This document shows, piece after piece, positions 35,281-43,968 of a DNA stretch of 64,000 nt. Position numbers and translations under genes: made by a program. Location: assembly GCF_004320525.1 (NCBI RefSeq), contig NZ_SIHX01000007.1:1-64000 (forward strand), read 5' to 3'. This DNA is from Arthrobacter sp. S39. GTDB taxonomy: Bacteria; Actinomycetota; Actinomycetes; Actinomycetales; Micrococcaceae. The first letter of the stretch is position 1; each line of letters starts with the position of its first letter. The notes beneath the pieces are model-generated. The model was not told the DNA's origin and did not search any database. It saw only the letters and a program-made list of their open reading frames with translations.

Positions 35281-36348
35281 ATGCGCCCAGTCCTGACTGC
35301 AGCGGCAGCCGCCGCCCTGATCGCCGCCCTGGCGAGCCCCGCCGTCGCCGCCCCGGAGAACGAAGCCGGCACGCCGCCGTCGAACGCTGCCGGAACCGCA
35401 ACGTCCGCGATCAAGGTGAACGAGCGCAACGGCTCTTTCGACCTGCAGAGCCACCGCGGCGGCCGCGGTGAATGGACCGAGGAGTCCCTTGCCGCGTTCG
35501 CGAACTCGCTGGCGCTGGGCGTGAGCACGCTGGAGCTGGACACCCACCTGACCGAGGACGGCAAGGTCATCGTCTGGCACGACGACACCATCCAGGCCAC
35601 CAAGTGCGCGGACACCGCACCCGCCACCGCCGGAGACCCCGAGTTCCCGTACGTCGGCAACCGGGTGGCCGAGCTGTCCCTCGCGCAGATCAAAACGCTC
35701 GACTGCGGCGTCGTGCAGCTGCCCGGATACCCGGAGCAGGACGTCGTCGAGGGCAACCGGATCGCCGAGCTCAAGGACGTCCACCAGCTGGTCCGCGACA
35801 CAGGCGCCGCCAAGGTCCGCTTCAACGTGGAGACCAAGGTGGAAAGCAGTGAGATCGGCGGCGCCGGCATGGAGTCCCTCACCCGCGCCGTGGTGGCCGA
35901 GATCCAGGCCTCCGGCATGGCGGACCGGACCACCCTGCAGTCCTTCGACTGGTCTTCGCTGAACCTCACCAAGGAGATCGCGCCCGAACTCCCGCTGGTG
36001 GCGCTCTCCAGCGGCGACGCCTGGATGGGCGTGGGCCAGCCCGGCGCCAGCCCCAACCTGGGCGGCATCGACATCGATGACTATGAGGGTTCCCTCCCCA
36101 AGGCGGCAGCCGCGCAGGGGTACGACGTCGTCTCCCCCACGTTCCGCTCCATCACCCCCGCGATGATCGCCGAAGCCCACGGCCTGGGCCTGCCCGTCAT
36201 CCCGTGGACCGTGAACACCACCGCGGACATGGAGCGCCTGATGGACCTGGGCGTGGACGGCATCATCACCGACTACCCCACCCGCCTGCGCACGCTCATG
36301 GAGGACCGCGGGCTGAAGCTGCCGAAGGCGTACGAGGTGCAGGGCTAA
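35281..36348 (+). CDS. secreted glycerophosphodiester phosphodiesterase
   Basis: This 355-residue protein has a signal peptide (residues 1-24, cleavage near SPAVAA) and a GDPD TIM-barrel domain. The catalytic motif is visible as SHRGGRGEWTEESLAAF (about 57-73), with the metal ligands in LELDTHLTEDGKVIVWHDD (about 83-101). It hydrolyses glycerophosphodiesters from lipids or teichoic acids to glycerol-3-phosphate outside the cell. AGGAGG precedes the ATG by 9 bases. A longer upstream frame exists but lacks a signal peptide. A strong terminator follows. Confidence 0.92.
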   Translation: MRPVLTAAAAAALIAALASPAVAAPENEAGTPPSNAAGTATSAIKVNERNGSFDLQSHRGGRGEWTEESLAAFANSLALGVSTLELDTHLTEDGKVIVWHDDTIQATKCADTAPATAGDPEFPYVGNRVAELSLAQIKTLDCGVVQLPGYPEQDVVEGNRIAELKDVHQLVRDTGAAKVRFNVETKVESSEIGGAGMESLTRAVVAEIQASGMADRTTLQSFDWSSLNLTKEIAPELPLVALSSGDAWMGVGQPGASPNLGGIDIDDYEGSLPKAAAAQGYDVVSPTFRSITPAMIAEAHGLGLPVIPWTVNTTADMERLMDLGVDGIITDYPTRLRTLMEDRGLKLPKAYEVQG

Positions 36349-36389
36349 GAGACCGACGACCGGCCAGCGTTTCACGCCAGGGCTGATGC

Positions 36390-36429
36390 AAAACCGGCTC
36401 CCGCTTTTTATAGTGCGGGAGCCGGTTTT
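36390..36429. terminator. bidirectional terminator after the phosphodiesterase gene
   Basis: A perfect 15-bp stem (AAAACCGGCTCCCGC and its complement) with a 10-base loop carries A and T tracts on its two sides. It can stop transcription from both the phosphodiesterase gene and the convergent PH/SHOCT gene. Confidence 0.92.
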
Positions 36430-36459
36430 TGTATATTCCAAAGTGTCAGGACGGAGGCT

Positions 36460-37008
36460 TCAAATGCGGGCCAAAAGCTCTGCTTTTTTCGTTTCGAATT
36501 CTTCGGGCGTAAGTACACCGGCGTCACGTAATTGGCCGATCTTGGCTAGGTTTGCGTAGACGTCCTCCACTTCCTGAGCCACAAAATTTGCTGCAGATTG
36601 GCTTTCAGGAGCCCGCAGGGCGGAGGGTGCGATACGGTCCCTGGCGGCGTCTACGAAAGCCTTACCCAGCTGCTTGGCTACGCTCGTGATTTCGGCTTTA
36701 TTGCCCGACACGAATACGGTGACAGAGCCTAGGGCAAGGCCTGAGTTCCACTGTATGGATGAAATCTTGGAGAAGGGAAAATCTTCAGATACCTGCTTCA
36801 GGACGCCGTCTTTGAGGAAGAACATCCGGCGGTCCGACAGCACCAGGATACCGAGACCTCCCGCGTACTGGCCGGTCAATATCTGTTCAACCTTCTCGCC
36901 CTCCCAAAGATGGGATTCAAGCTTCCGGAACTCCCTGTTGCTCCCCCATGTGACCCCGGCTTTATTCTTGGCCTGCTGGATGTCGTCACGAAGCTGCTCT
37001 GCTGCCAT
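36460..37008 (-). CDS. PH-like and SHOCT domain protein
   Basis: This 182-residue protein has an N-terminal bacterial PH-like domain (about 30-125, ILTGQYAGGLGILVLSDRRM, then FFLKDGVLKQVSEDFPFSKI) and a C-terminal SHOCT helix (IGQLRDAGVLTPEEFETKKA). The ATG at 37008 has a GGGGG ribosome site 4 bases upstream. Such proteins are cytosolic and may tether to membranes or oligomerise. Their function is not known. The local GC content is lower than in flanking genes, suggesting acquisition. Confidence 0.8.
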   Translation of the reverse strand: MAAEQLRDDIQQAKNKAGVTWGSNREFRKLESHLWEGEKVEQILTGQYAGGLGILVLSDRRMFFLKDGVLKQVSEDFPFSKISSIQWNSGLALGSVTVFVSGNKAEITSVAKQLGKAFVDAARDRIAPSALRAPESQSAANFVAQEVEDVYANLAKIGQLRDAGVLTPEEFETKKAELLARI

Positions 37009-37217
37009 GTTGCCCCCATTTTTTCTGCCGCCGGGCGATCTCCCGGGCTGGAGTCCAGCTAACTGGATCACTGAATTTCGGTCAATACCAGAATGCGACA
37101 ATCCAGCTCAAGGTAGACGCAAGGTTTACCGAGGATTCGCATAATAAAGCCAACTGAATTCCTGGAGGGCAAAGAATGACTTAGTCAAATAGTTAAGTTC
37201 TCAGGGGGAAGAATATT

Positions 37218-37631
37218 TTGAAAAACATAACAGCGCTTGCTGCCAGCACGTTTCTCTGCCTGGCCTTGGCCGGCTGCGGCGGTGGATCTCCGCAGGCAGC
37301 GCCCGCCGTGACCCATGTGGTCACGGAGACGGCTACGGCGACCGTGACAGCGACAGCAACCGTTCCGGCGGCTCCCACACCAGCCGTCGTCGTCGCCCCG
37401 GCGGCTGCTCCAGCTGTTCCTGCGACCGCGCTCATTCCCGTCAACGTTGTGGGGATGAACGCTGAGGCACTCGATGACGACCTGTCAGCGCTGGGGTTCC
37501 AGAAGGTTATCTACAACTCTGATACCGGCAAGACCGTTCTTTTGCTCAGCAACTGGACTGTCACAGGCGTTGATAATGCCGGAGCCGAGCAGGCGACTTC
37601 CAAAGCAGTTGTTGTCCACGTCACCAAGTAA
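37218..37631 (+). CDS. small lipoprotein with PASTA-like tail
   Basis: This 137-residue lipoprotein has a lipobox at LALAGC (C20), a Thr/Val/Ala/Pro-rich linker (about 30-68) and a C-terminal domain (about 72-137) whose pattern (VNVVGMNAEALDDDLSALGF, then a beta hairpin) resembles a single PASTA repeat. It starts at a TTG preceded by GGGGGAAG. It should be anchored outside the membrane and might bind cell-wall fragments; that is inference. Confidence 0.65.
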   Translation: MKNITALAASTFLCLALAGCGGGSPQAAPAVTHVVTETATATVTATATVPAAPTPAVVVAPAAAPAVPATALIPVNVVGMNAEALDDDLSALGFQKVIYNSDTGKTVLLLSNWTVTGVDNAGAEQATSKAVVVHVTK

Positions 37632-37809
37632 TCAATTCCAGGCGAAATGAATGGCTCTGATTCATTGATCGGCCCGGCAACAGCGTGTTGCACGCTGCTG
37701 CCGGGCTTTCCTTTACGTTGAGCCTCGCCCGCCCTGCATAACCAGCCTCGCCGCAGGGCGAAGGTAGGCTACGGGAAGCGAGGCGTGACAACGGAACTAG
37801 GGGGATCCA

Positions 37810-38334
37810 ATGGACGGCCAGGGCAGAGCTATGTGGAAATGCGGAATCTGTGCACAAGAACATGACGGACTCGCGACGGTCTTCGGCGCTGAGGCTCCGG
37901 ATCCCTGGCTCCAGGCCCCTCCCGCGGCACGCGAGGGCGGCGAACTGAATGCCGACATGTGCGTGCTCAACATCGAAGGCGAATGGCACTACTTCCTCAG
38001 GGGACACATCGAAATCCCTGTCACGGACGCCCCTGGAGATGTCTTTGCCTGGTCGGCGTGGGTCTCACTGAGCGAGGACAACATGCAACAGATCGCCCAC
38101 CACTGGGAAAATCCGGCCCGTGCGTTCCTGGCGCCGATGTTCGGTTGGCTGTGCAACGAGCTGCCCTACGAGACGTCAACGATGTCGATTCCAGCTCTGG
38201 TGCACAACAGGGAACCGGGACTGGTTCCGGCCATCCAGCTCGACCCGTCGGTGGACCACCCGTTGGTCAAAGAGCAGCGAACAGGGATCGCGCTTCACCG
38301 GCTCGCGGAAATCAATCAAGTGGTGCTGGGATAG
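37810..38334 (+). CDS. DUF2199 domain protein
   Basis: This 174-residue cytosolic protein matches the DUF2199 family. A short zinc-ribbon-like start (MWKCGICAQEHDGLATVFGA) is followed by the family core (ADMCVLNIEGEWHYFLRGHI, FAWSAWVSLSEDNMQQIA). The function is unknown. It is convergent with the cupin gene, 9 bases away. Confidence 0.82.
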   Translation: MDGQGRAMWKCGICAQEHDGLATVFGAEAPDPWLQAPPAAREGGELNADMCVLNIEGEWHYFLRGHIEIPVTDAPGDVFAWSAWVSLSEDNMQQIAHHWENPARAFLAPMFGWLCNELPYETSTMSIPALVHNREPGLVPAIQLDPSVDHPLVKEQRTGIALHRLAEINQVVLG

Positions 38335-38343
38335 CCCGCGCCA

Positions 38344-38679
38344 CTACCGGCCGGTCTTGACCACCGTGAACAGCACCGCCGAATCCTCCTCGGCTTCGAG
38401 GCTGTGCAGGCCTTCCGGAACAATCAGGAGGTCCCCCGCTTTGCCCTGCCAGGACTCGCCGCCCGCCTTGAGCCAGACCGATCCCTTCAGCACAAAGACC
38501 GTGGCCTCGCCGGGATTCTGATGCTCGCTGAGCTGGGTGCCCGCCCGGAAGGCCATGACGGTCTGGCGCAGTTGCTTCTCGTGCCCGCCGTAGGCTGTGT
38601 CGGCCGCTCTCCCGCTGGGGGCAGCCACGGCGGCCGTGATCTGCTGGCGGGCCAGGGCATCGATCGATATCTTCTGCAT
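38344..38679 (-). CDS. small cupin-domain protein
   Basis: This 111-residue single-domain cupin shows the family strand motifs (GTQLSEHQNPGEATVFVLKG, then GDLLIVPEGLHSLEAEEDS) with histidines that may bind a metal. Many such proteins protect against reactive species or bind a small molecule. The start at 38679 follows the cupin domain boundary; a longer frame to 39342 is antisense to other genes. Confidence 0.82.
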   Translation of the reverse strand: MQKISIDALARQQITAAVAAPSGRAADTAYGGHEKQLRQTVMAFRAGTQLSEHQNPGEATVFVLKGSVWLKAGGESWQGKAGDLLIVPEGLHSLEAEEDSAVLFTVVKTGR

Positions 38680-38759
38680 GAGGCAAACGTACGCGCGGTA
38701 GCCCGTTTTGCCGAGGGCCAACTGTCCCGCCGGTCCGCGCCGGTTGCCCGGAAAGGGTC

Positions 38760-39309
38760 TTACTCGAAAGTCCAGGCCGACGCCGGACTGCCGGCTGAGT
38801 TCCTCACGCGCCGCCTGCGCAGCACGGCAACGAGCGTGGCGGCGCCAGCCAGCAGCAACGCAGCCGTCCCCGCGGCCACGGCAGGGAGTCCCGGACCCGG
38901 CGCGCCGCCGTCGTACTCCCCGGCAGCCCCTTGCGGCGCCGCCGCGGCACCCGCCGACGAGCCCTCGGCAGGCGCGGGCGAAACAGGTCCCGCCGGCCCT
39001 GAGGGAATCAGCGTGAGGGACCTCGCGCCCCTGTTCACCACCACCACCGTGCCGTCGGCCCGGACAACCATCCGGCCGGGGTCGTCGCCGGTGGGAACCG
39101 TCGCCGACACGGACGCCGATCCCGCCGGGATGACGGAAACCGTGTCGTCCAGGCTGTTGGTCACATACACCGTCCCGTCGGGCGCGGCGAGAACCTCCTG
39201 CGGTGCCGTGCCCACCGGGATCCGGCGCGCTACCGCCGTGCCGCCCGCTTCGATGACGGCGACGTCGTTGGCGAGGATGTTTGCCACGTAGACGCCGCCC
39301 TGGGGGCCG
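38760..39309 (-). pseudogene. 5'-truncated YVTN-type beta-propeller surface protein
   Basis: The frame encodes about two and a half propeller blades (GGVYVANILANDVAVIEAGG, GTVYVTNSLDDTVSVIPAGS, then GTVVVVNRGARSLTLI), a proline/alanine linker and a C-terminal anchor (membrane helix VAAGTAALLLAGAATLVAVL followed by RRRR). Homology stops at about 39309, where the divergent acetyltransferase promoter begins. No signal peptide or start codon is present, and upstream in-frame sequence is antisense to the acetyltransferase. A complete protein would need several more blades and a signal peptide, so this is a remnant of a larger cell-surface gene. Confidence 0.75.
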
Positions 39310-39314
39310 CCCGC

Positions 39315-39320
39315 TATAGT
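39315..39320 (+). promoter_or_regulatory. -10 element of a leaderless acetyltransferase transcript
   Basis: TATAGT lies six bases before the GTG at 39327, so transcription should start on the start codon. No good -35 hexamer is visible. Confidence 0.5.
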
Positions 39321-39326
39321 CGCGGG

Positions 39327-39869
39327 GTGACTGGAAAGACATACCCCCTGACCGGCGGCGTTCACCTGCGGGCCCTGCGCGCCTCCGACGCTGAGCCGAT
39401 GAAGGACGCCTACCTGCTCAACCGGGACCACCTGGCGCCCTGGGAACCCGAACGCGCGGACGAGTTCTTTACTGTCGAGCGGCAAAGCCAGGTCATCGAG
39501 TCCAAACTGGCCCAGCACGCCGAGGGCTCCGAAGTTCCTTTTGTCCTGCTGGACGGGGACCGGGTTGTCGGTGCCCTGACCCTCACCGGCATTGTGCGCG
39601 GACCGTTCCTCAGCGCCCACGTCGGATACTGGGTGGACAAGGAGTGCAGCGGCCGGGGAATCGGCTCGGCAGCCATCGCCGCCGCGATTGAGTTCTCGCG
39701 CCAGGAGCTGGGACTGCACCGCCTCCAGGCCGCAACGCTCACGCACAACGCGGCCTCACAGAAGGTCCTGAAGCGTGCCGGGTTTGAGGAAATCGGGCTG
39801 GCGCCCAGGTACCTGAAGATCGCCGGTTCCTGGCAGGACCATATGCTGTACCAGCGCATTCTCTACTGA
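39327..39869 (+). CDS. GNAT acetyltransferase, RimJ/RimL type
   Basis: This 180-residue protein has the GNAT fold: a beta hairpin start (GGVHLRALRASDAEPMKDAY), the acetyl-CoA loop VDKECSGRGIGSAAIAAAI (about 97-115) and NAASQKVLKRAGFEEIG near 137-153. The ending YLKIAGSWQDHMLYQRIL is typical of ribosomal-protein N-acetyltransferases and relatives that acetylate amino groups. Its GTG start overlaps the point where the truncated propeller gene ends, so the breakpoint probably came with this gene. Confidence 0.9.
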   Translation: MTGKTYPLTGGVHLRALRASDAEPMKDAYLLNRDHLAPWEPERADEFFTVERQSQVIESKLAQHAEGSEVPFVLLDGDRVVGALTLTGIVRGPFLSAHVGYWVDKECSGRGIGSAAIAAAIEFSRQELGLHRLQAATLTHNAASQKVLKRAGFEEIGLAPRYLKIAGSWQDHMLYQRILY

Positions 39870-39924
39870 TTGTTTTCCGCCCGGCCAGGCCCTACCGTGA
39901 AGGAACGGTCAGCCGAACGCGGGT

Positions 39925-41514
39925 GTGGGCATGCGAACTGTTTCTGGGTCTTCGCGCTGGCTCGTTGTGTGCTTCCTGGCCATGGGGATCCTCGGCGCCG
40001 CGGCGCCGTCGCCGGCTCCTCCGTCCTCTTCGGAAACCGCGGATCCCGGCCAGGCTTACAGGACGCTCGATTCCTACCTGCAGGACCAGCTCGACGCCGT
40101 CGGGATCCCGGGTGCCGCCGTCGCCGTCGTTCAACACGGGGTCCAGGTGCACTCCGCCGCGTTCGGGCACGCCAATGACTCCGGGCGGCCGATGACCGCC
40201 CGAACGCCGGTGCTGCTGGCCTCCACCAGCAAGTCGCTGACAGCCATCGCCGTAATGCAGCAGGTCGAGGCCGACAAGCTGGACCTGGATGCGCCGGTGC
40301 AGACCTACCTGCCCTGGTTCACGCTCGACGACGACCGCTCGTCCGCGATCACGGTCCGCCACCTGCTCCATCAGACCAGCGGCATGTCCTCGAAGGACAC
40401 GGCCTTCGAGGCCTCAGACGATCAACGCCCGGAAGCCCTCGAGGAAGCGGTCCGGGCCCTGTCGGGCTCCCCCCTGGCCGGCGAACCGGGCGCGGCCTTC
40501 CACTACGCGAGCGCCAACTTCAACATCCTGGGCGTCGTGGTGCAGACGGTCTCCGGTCAGCCGTTCGGGGACTACCTCAAGCAGCACGTCTTCGGGCCAC
40601 TGGACATGGCGCACAGCCATCCGACCCGGGCCACAGCACGCGCAGACAACGCTGCCGCCGGCTACTCCCGGTGGTTCGGATCGTTCTGGCTCAGGACCGA
40701 TGTGCCCGCACCCGCCGCCGGAATGCCGTCGTCCACCCTGTATGCCTCGGCCGAGGACCTGGGGCATCAGCTGGTCGCGCTGCTGGACAACGGACGGTAC
40801 GGCGACGCCCGGATCCTCCGGCCTCAGAGCGTGGCGGCGATGTTCGAACCGCGCGTGCAGGTGGACGGGTCCAAGGGCTACGCCATGGGCTGGTTCACCC
40901 GGCCGCTGTTCGAGTCCGCCGATCCCGCGGCACCGCCTGTCCCCGATGGCGCGTTGCCACGGCTCGTGGAGCATCAGGGGGAATGGGGCAACAGCCACAC
41001 CTACCTGGCGATGGTTCCGGAGTCCGGCCTCGGCGTGGCCCTGGTCATCAACGGCAACGACACCGCGGCCCCGTCACGGCTGAAGGCGATCGACACCAAT
41101 ATCCTGCGGATCCTTTACGGGCATTCCCCCGTGCCGGCGGTTGTGTTCGAGGACTGGCTGCAGCGCTACAGCTGGGCGGTCTCCCTTGTGCTTCTGCTGG
41201 CGGAGCTACTGAGCCTGTGGCTGGCGTTCCGGTTCCTGCTCCGGAGGCAATCCCCGCCCCGGCGACGCTGGGCACCCCTGGCGTGGGGCGCCGTCGCACT
41301 CGCTCTCGACGCGTTCGCCCTCTGGCTGTGCCTCACCTACGCCCCGGCCCGGTTCGACACGCACCTCTTTGTCATCGTCCGGCAGTTTCCCGACGTCGGC
41401 ATCTCGCTGGTGCCGATCCTCGCGTTGGCCATTCTCTGGCCGGTTCCGCGGACGGTCTGGCTGCTCGCCAAAGTGAGGGACGGACGGCCCCCACCCCACG
41501 CCGTCGCACCTTAA
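39925..41514 (+). CDS. serine hydrolase (class C beta-lactamase fold) with C-terminal membrane domain
   Basis: This 529-residue protein has a signal sequence (about 10-28), a penicillin-binding/beta-lactamase domain (about 40-395) with the SxxK motif STSK (S100, K103), the tyrosine motif in FHYASANFN and HQGEWGN as the third box, and a tail of three or four membrane helices (about 415-515). The catalytic domain faces outside. Such proteins are usually esterases, D-aminopeptidases or regulators of wall metabolism rather than resistance enzymes. An ATG at 39931 is an alternative start. The stop codon overlaps the convergent NUDIX gene's stop. Confidence 0.85.
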   Translation: MGMRTVSGSSRWLVVCFLAMGILGAAAPSPAPPSSSETADPGQAYRTLDSYLQDQLDAVGIPGAAVAVVQHGVQVHSAAFGHANDSGRPMTARTPVLLASTSKSLTAIAVMQQVEADKLDLDAPVQTYLPWFTLDDDRSSAITVRHLLHQTSGMSSKDTAFEASDDQRPEALEEAVRALSGSPLAGEPGAAFHYASANFNILGVVVQTVSGQPFGDYLKQHVFGPLDMAHSHPTRATARADNAAAGYSRWFGSFWLRTDVPAPAAGMPSSTLYASAEDLGHQLVALLDNGRYGDARILRPQSVAAMFEPRVQVDGSKGYAMGWFTRPLFESADPAAPPVPDGALPRLVEHQGEWGNSHTYLAMVPESGLGVALVINGNDTAAPSRLKAIDTNILRILYGHSPVPAVVFEDWLQRYSWAVSLVLLLAELLSLWLAFRFLLRRQSPPRRRWAPLAWGAVALALDAFALWLCLTYAPARFDTHLFVIVRQFPDVGISLVPILALAILWPVPRTVWLLAKVRDGRPPPHAVAP

Positions 41515-42656
41515 ACGGCGTCGTTGGCCGCGCGCCGCAGGTCCGCGGCTTCCAACAGCCTGCGTGTTTCCGGAAAGGTCGCCCGGGCTGCTGCCTGCTG
41601 CGGGCTCAACCATTCAGCGCGCCGTTCCTTGTCCTTGCGCAGCCCGCGCCCCAATGCACGCATGAGGAAGTAGCGCGTGGTGACCGCGGATCCATCGACC
41701 ACGTACTCGGCATCGTCCAGGAAGTCGACGATGCCCGCCCACACGCCGGTTTCTTCAAGGACCTCGCGCACGGCGGTTTCGCGATGCTGCTCGCCCTCCT
41801 CGACGTGCCCTTTGGGCAGTACCCACTGCGATGGATCCCCCGTCGCCTCCACGAGCAGATACTCAACCTCGCCGCGCCGCATCCGGGACACCACACCGCC
41901 CGCGAGCAGAGGAGCGCCGGCGGCCGGCACCGCCTTATCGATGGTGATCTTGCCCTTCCGGGCCTCAAGCGTGATGACGGACCAGTACGCCTGGTTGGTG
42001 GCCTTGTAGCGTTGCTCCATGTAGCGCCACAACGCCAGCAGCAGTAGGCCAAGGACAACAGGGATTCCGGCGGGCGTCCATTTCTGGTGGAAAGGCCACG
42101 CTGCGAGCAGGACCAGCAGCACCACCGTGAAACACCGGAAGAATTTCGAATCAGCTTCGAAACGCTGCACCACGGCCAGGCTCTCCCGGCTTTCGACATT
42201 CAGCAAAGCCTTGCACCACTGAAACGAGTTGATGGCGTCCTTCGCCTGCAGACCACCAAGTGCCTGTTCCTTGATCTTCACCACGCGGTCCACTGCCAGG
42301 TTGCGCTCACGCTTGAACACCAGCGCAACACAGACCCGTGCTGGCCAGCCCAGCAACCGCCCCCTGTTGGCAACATCCGAAACCTGGCGGTTCAGCGTCC
42401 GGCTGCGAAGCAGGTCATAGATCCCGTCCAGCCATGAACCCAGCAGGAAGACCAGGTGGCCCACGAGATAACTTGCCACCAGAAATGCCGCCCATGCCTC
42501 GGCGCTGGCGAGCCGGTCATACCGGTCACCCAATACCACCAGTCCTACTTCGTCAATCACTAAATACGTGAGGAGCGCACCCGGCAGCAGTATCGAAAAG
42601 AAGTCCATCAAACCGATAAAGAATTTCTGCGGGTCGAAGTTCATGACGTCCCCCAT
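41511..42656 (-). CDS. membrane-anchored NUDIX hydrolase
   Basis: This 381-residue protein joins an N-terminal membrane module (helices at about 13-36 and 55-75, then 175-212, with FFIGLMDFFSILLPGALLTY near the start) to a C-terminal NUDIX domain. The NUDIX box is complete (GHVEEGEQHRETAV, then REVLEETGV). NUDIX enzymes hydrolyse nucleoside diphosphates linked to another group. Here catalysis is on the cytosolic side of a membrane protein with a central soluble segment of about 90 residues. This fusion is unusual. Candidate substrates are dinucleotides or ADP-ribose-type signals. Confidence 0.82.
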   Translation of the reverse strand: MGDVMNFDPQKFFIGLMDFFSILLPGALLTYLVIDEVGLVVLGDRYDRLASAEAWAAFLVASYLVGHLVFLLGSWLDGIYDLLRSRTLNRQVSDVANRGRLLGWPARVCVALVFKRERNLAVDRVVKIKEQALGGLQAKDAINSFQWCKALLNVESRESLAVVQRFEADSKFFRCFTVVLLVLLAAWPFHQKWTPAGIPVVLGLLLLALWRYMEQRYKATNQAYWSVITLEARKGKITIDKAVPAAGAPLLAGGVVSRMRRGEVEYLLVEATGDPSQWVLPKGHVEEGEQHRETAVREVLEETGVWAGIVDFLDDAEYVVDGSAVTTRYFLMRALGRGLRKDKERRAEWLSPQQAAARATFPETRRLLEAADLRRAANDAV

Positions 42657-42813
42657 TGGTGTCCGCCTGCGTAAACGTGGAGGGACTTTTACTGGTTCAG
42701 GAAGACTCTAGGAATTTGCACGTTACCGGTGCGTTACACCCTTGTTGATAATCCGTCAGCTCAGCAGAAGCCCCCGTTGCCGAAGCCCCGGCCACGCGGC
42801 GTAGCCTACTGTT

Positions 42814-43608
42814 ATGGACTCCGAAGTCCGAGATCTCAAGCTCCGCACCGGCATCACGGTCCCGTGCCGGATCGAGGGCGACGCCGGCGCCGAACCGGTG
42901 CTCCTGCTGCACGCGTGGGGCGAATCCCGGCGCAGCTTTGACCGTCTGATCCCCCTGCTGACCAGCTTTCGGATGTACGCTCCGGACCTCCGTGGCCAGG
43001 GCGAGGCAGACAAACCGCAGGCCGGCTACTCGCTGGGGGAACAGGCTGAGGATGCCGCGGCGATCCTGGACGCGCTCGACGTGTCCCGTGCCGCCGTCGT
43101 CGGCTCCTCCAGCGGCGGGTACGTTGCCCAGCAACTCGCCGTCGCCCATCCTGAAAAAGTTGGGGCGCTGGTGCTGGCGGGCTGCCCGGTGAGCCTCCAC
43201 GGGCGGGCACCCTTCGCCGATGAGGTGGACCAACTCACCGACCCCCTCAACGAGGACTGGGTCCGGGATTCCCTCTCCTGGTTCCGCCTGCTGCATGATG
43301 TTCCACCGTGGTTCCTCGAGGACCGCGTGCGCGACGGTCTCAGAATGCCAGCACACGTGTGGAAGGCCATCCTGAATGGGCTGTGCGACGCCACCCCGCC
43401 CACTGAAGCGGGAACCATCCTGGCGCCCACGCTGATCCTGTGCGGCGCCGAGGATAACCTGCTGCCGCCCGGCGACCAGGAAACCCTGGCCGCCAGGATC
43501 GCCGGCTCGGTAATGAAGGTCTACCCCGATGTGGCGCACTTGGTTCTGTGGGAGTGCCCGGAGCGCGTGGCCGAGGATACGACGGCATTCTTCCGTTCCT
43601 TGGGCTGA
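42814..43608 (+). CDS. alpha/beta hydrolase
   Basis: This 264-residue alpha/beta hydrolase has the oxyanion-hole segment LLLHAWGES (about 30-38), the nucleophile elbow GSSSGG (about 98-103), the acid in LILCGAEDNLLPP (about 208-220) and the histidine in VAHLVLWECPE (about 240-250). The substrate is unknown. It stands alone, followed by the ArsR/VOC pair after a 75-base gap. Confidence 0.88.
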   Translation: MDSEVRDLKLRTGITVPCRIEGDAGAEPVLLLHAWGESRRSFDRLIPLLTSFRMYAPDLRGQGEADKPQAGYSLGEQAEDAAAILDALDVSRAAVVGSSSGGYVAQQLAVAHPEKVGALVLAGCPVSLHGRAPFADEVDQLTDPLNEDWVRDSLSWFRLLHDVPPWFLEDRVRDGLRMPAHVWKAILNGLCDATPPTEAGTILAPTLILCGAEDNLLPPGDQETLAARIAGSVMKVYPDVAHLVLWECPERVAEDTTAFFRSLG

Positions 43609-43647
43609 GGTTGACTGTCCGCGCCATCCGAAAACGGATAATTGCCC

Positions 43648-43677
43648 TTGATATGCAAGCCGCCACTTGCCTATATT
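43648..43677 (+). promoter_or_regulatory. leaderless promoter of the ArsR-type gene
   Basis: TTGATA (43648-43653), an 18-base spacer and TATATT (43672-43677) precede the ATG at 43684 by six bases, giving a leaderless start. Confidence 0.65.
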
Positions 43678-43683
43678 GGATCC

Positions 43684-43968
43684 ATGGTCGATGTGTTCCG
43701 AGCTCTGGATGATGAGACCAGGCGCACCATCCTTGACGAACTGTCGATGCGCGACGGCCAGACCCTGTTCGAGATCTGTTCAACGCTCACGATGCGGCAT
43801 GGCCTCAGCCATTCACGCCAGGCGATCTCGCAGCACCTCGGTGTGCTTGAGTCGGCCGGCCTCGTCGAGACGGAGCGGCGCGGACGTTCCAAGTTCCACT
43901 ACTTCAACCCTGAGCCACTCGCCGCGATCACTAACCGATGGCCCACCAGAAAGAGGACCGAACCATGA
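43684..43968 (+). CDS. ArsR-family HTH regulator
   Basis: This 94-residue winged-helix regulator of the ArsR type (VFRALDDETRRTILDELSMR near the start, then SRQAISQHLGVLESAGLVET as the recognition region, 48-67) lacks the cysteines of metal sensors. Regulators of this subgroup often control a small enzyme encoded next to them. Its stop overlaps the VOC gene start by 4 bases (ATGA). Transcription is probably leaderless. Confidence 0.88.
   Translation: MVDVFRALDDETRRTILDELSMRDGQTLFEICSTLTMRHGLSHSRQAISQHLGVLESAGLVETERRGRSKFHYFNPEPLAAITNRWPTRKRTEP

Noticed and set aside
34735-36348. Upstream-extended start for the phosphodiesterase (537 codons)
   Set aside because: The extra 180 codons are antisense to the DUF808 gene. 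The start at 35281 has AGGAGG and a signal peptide.
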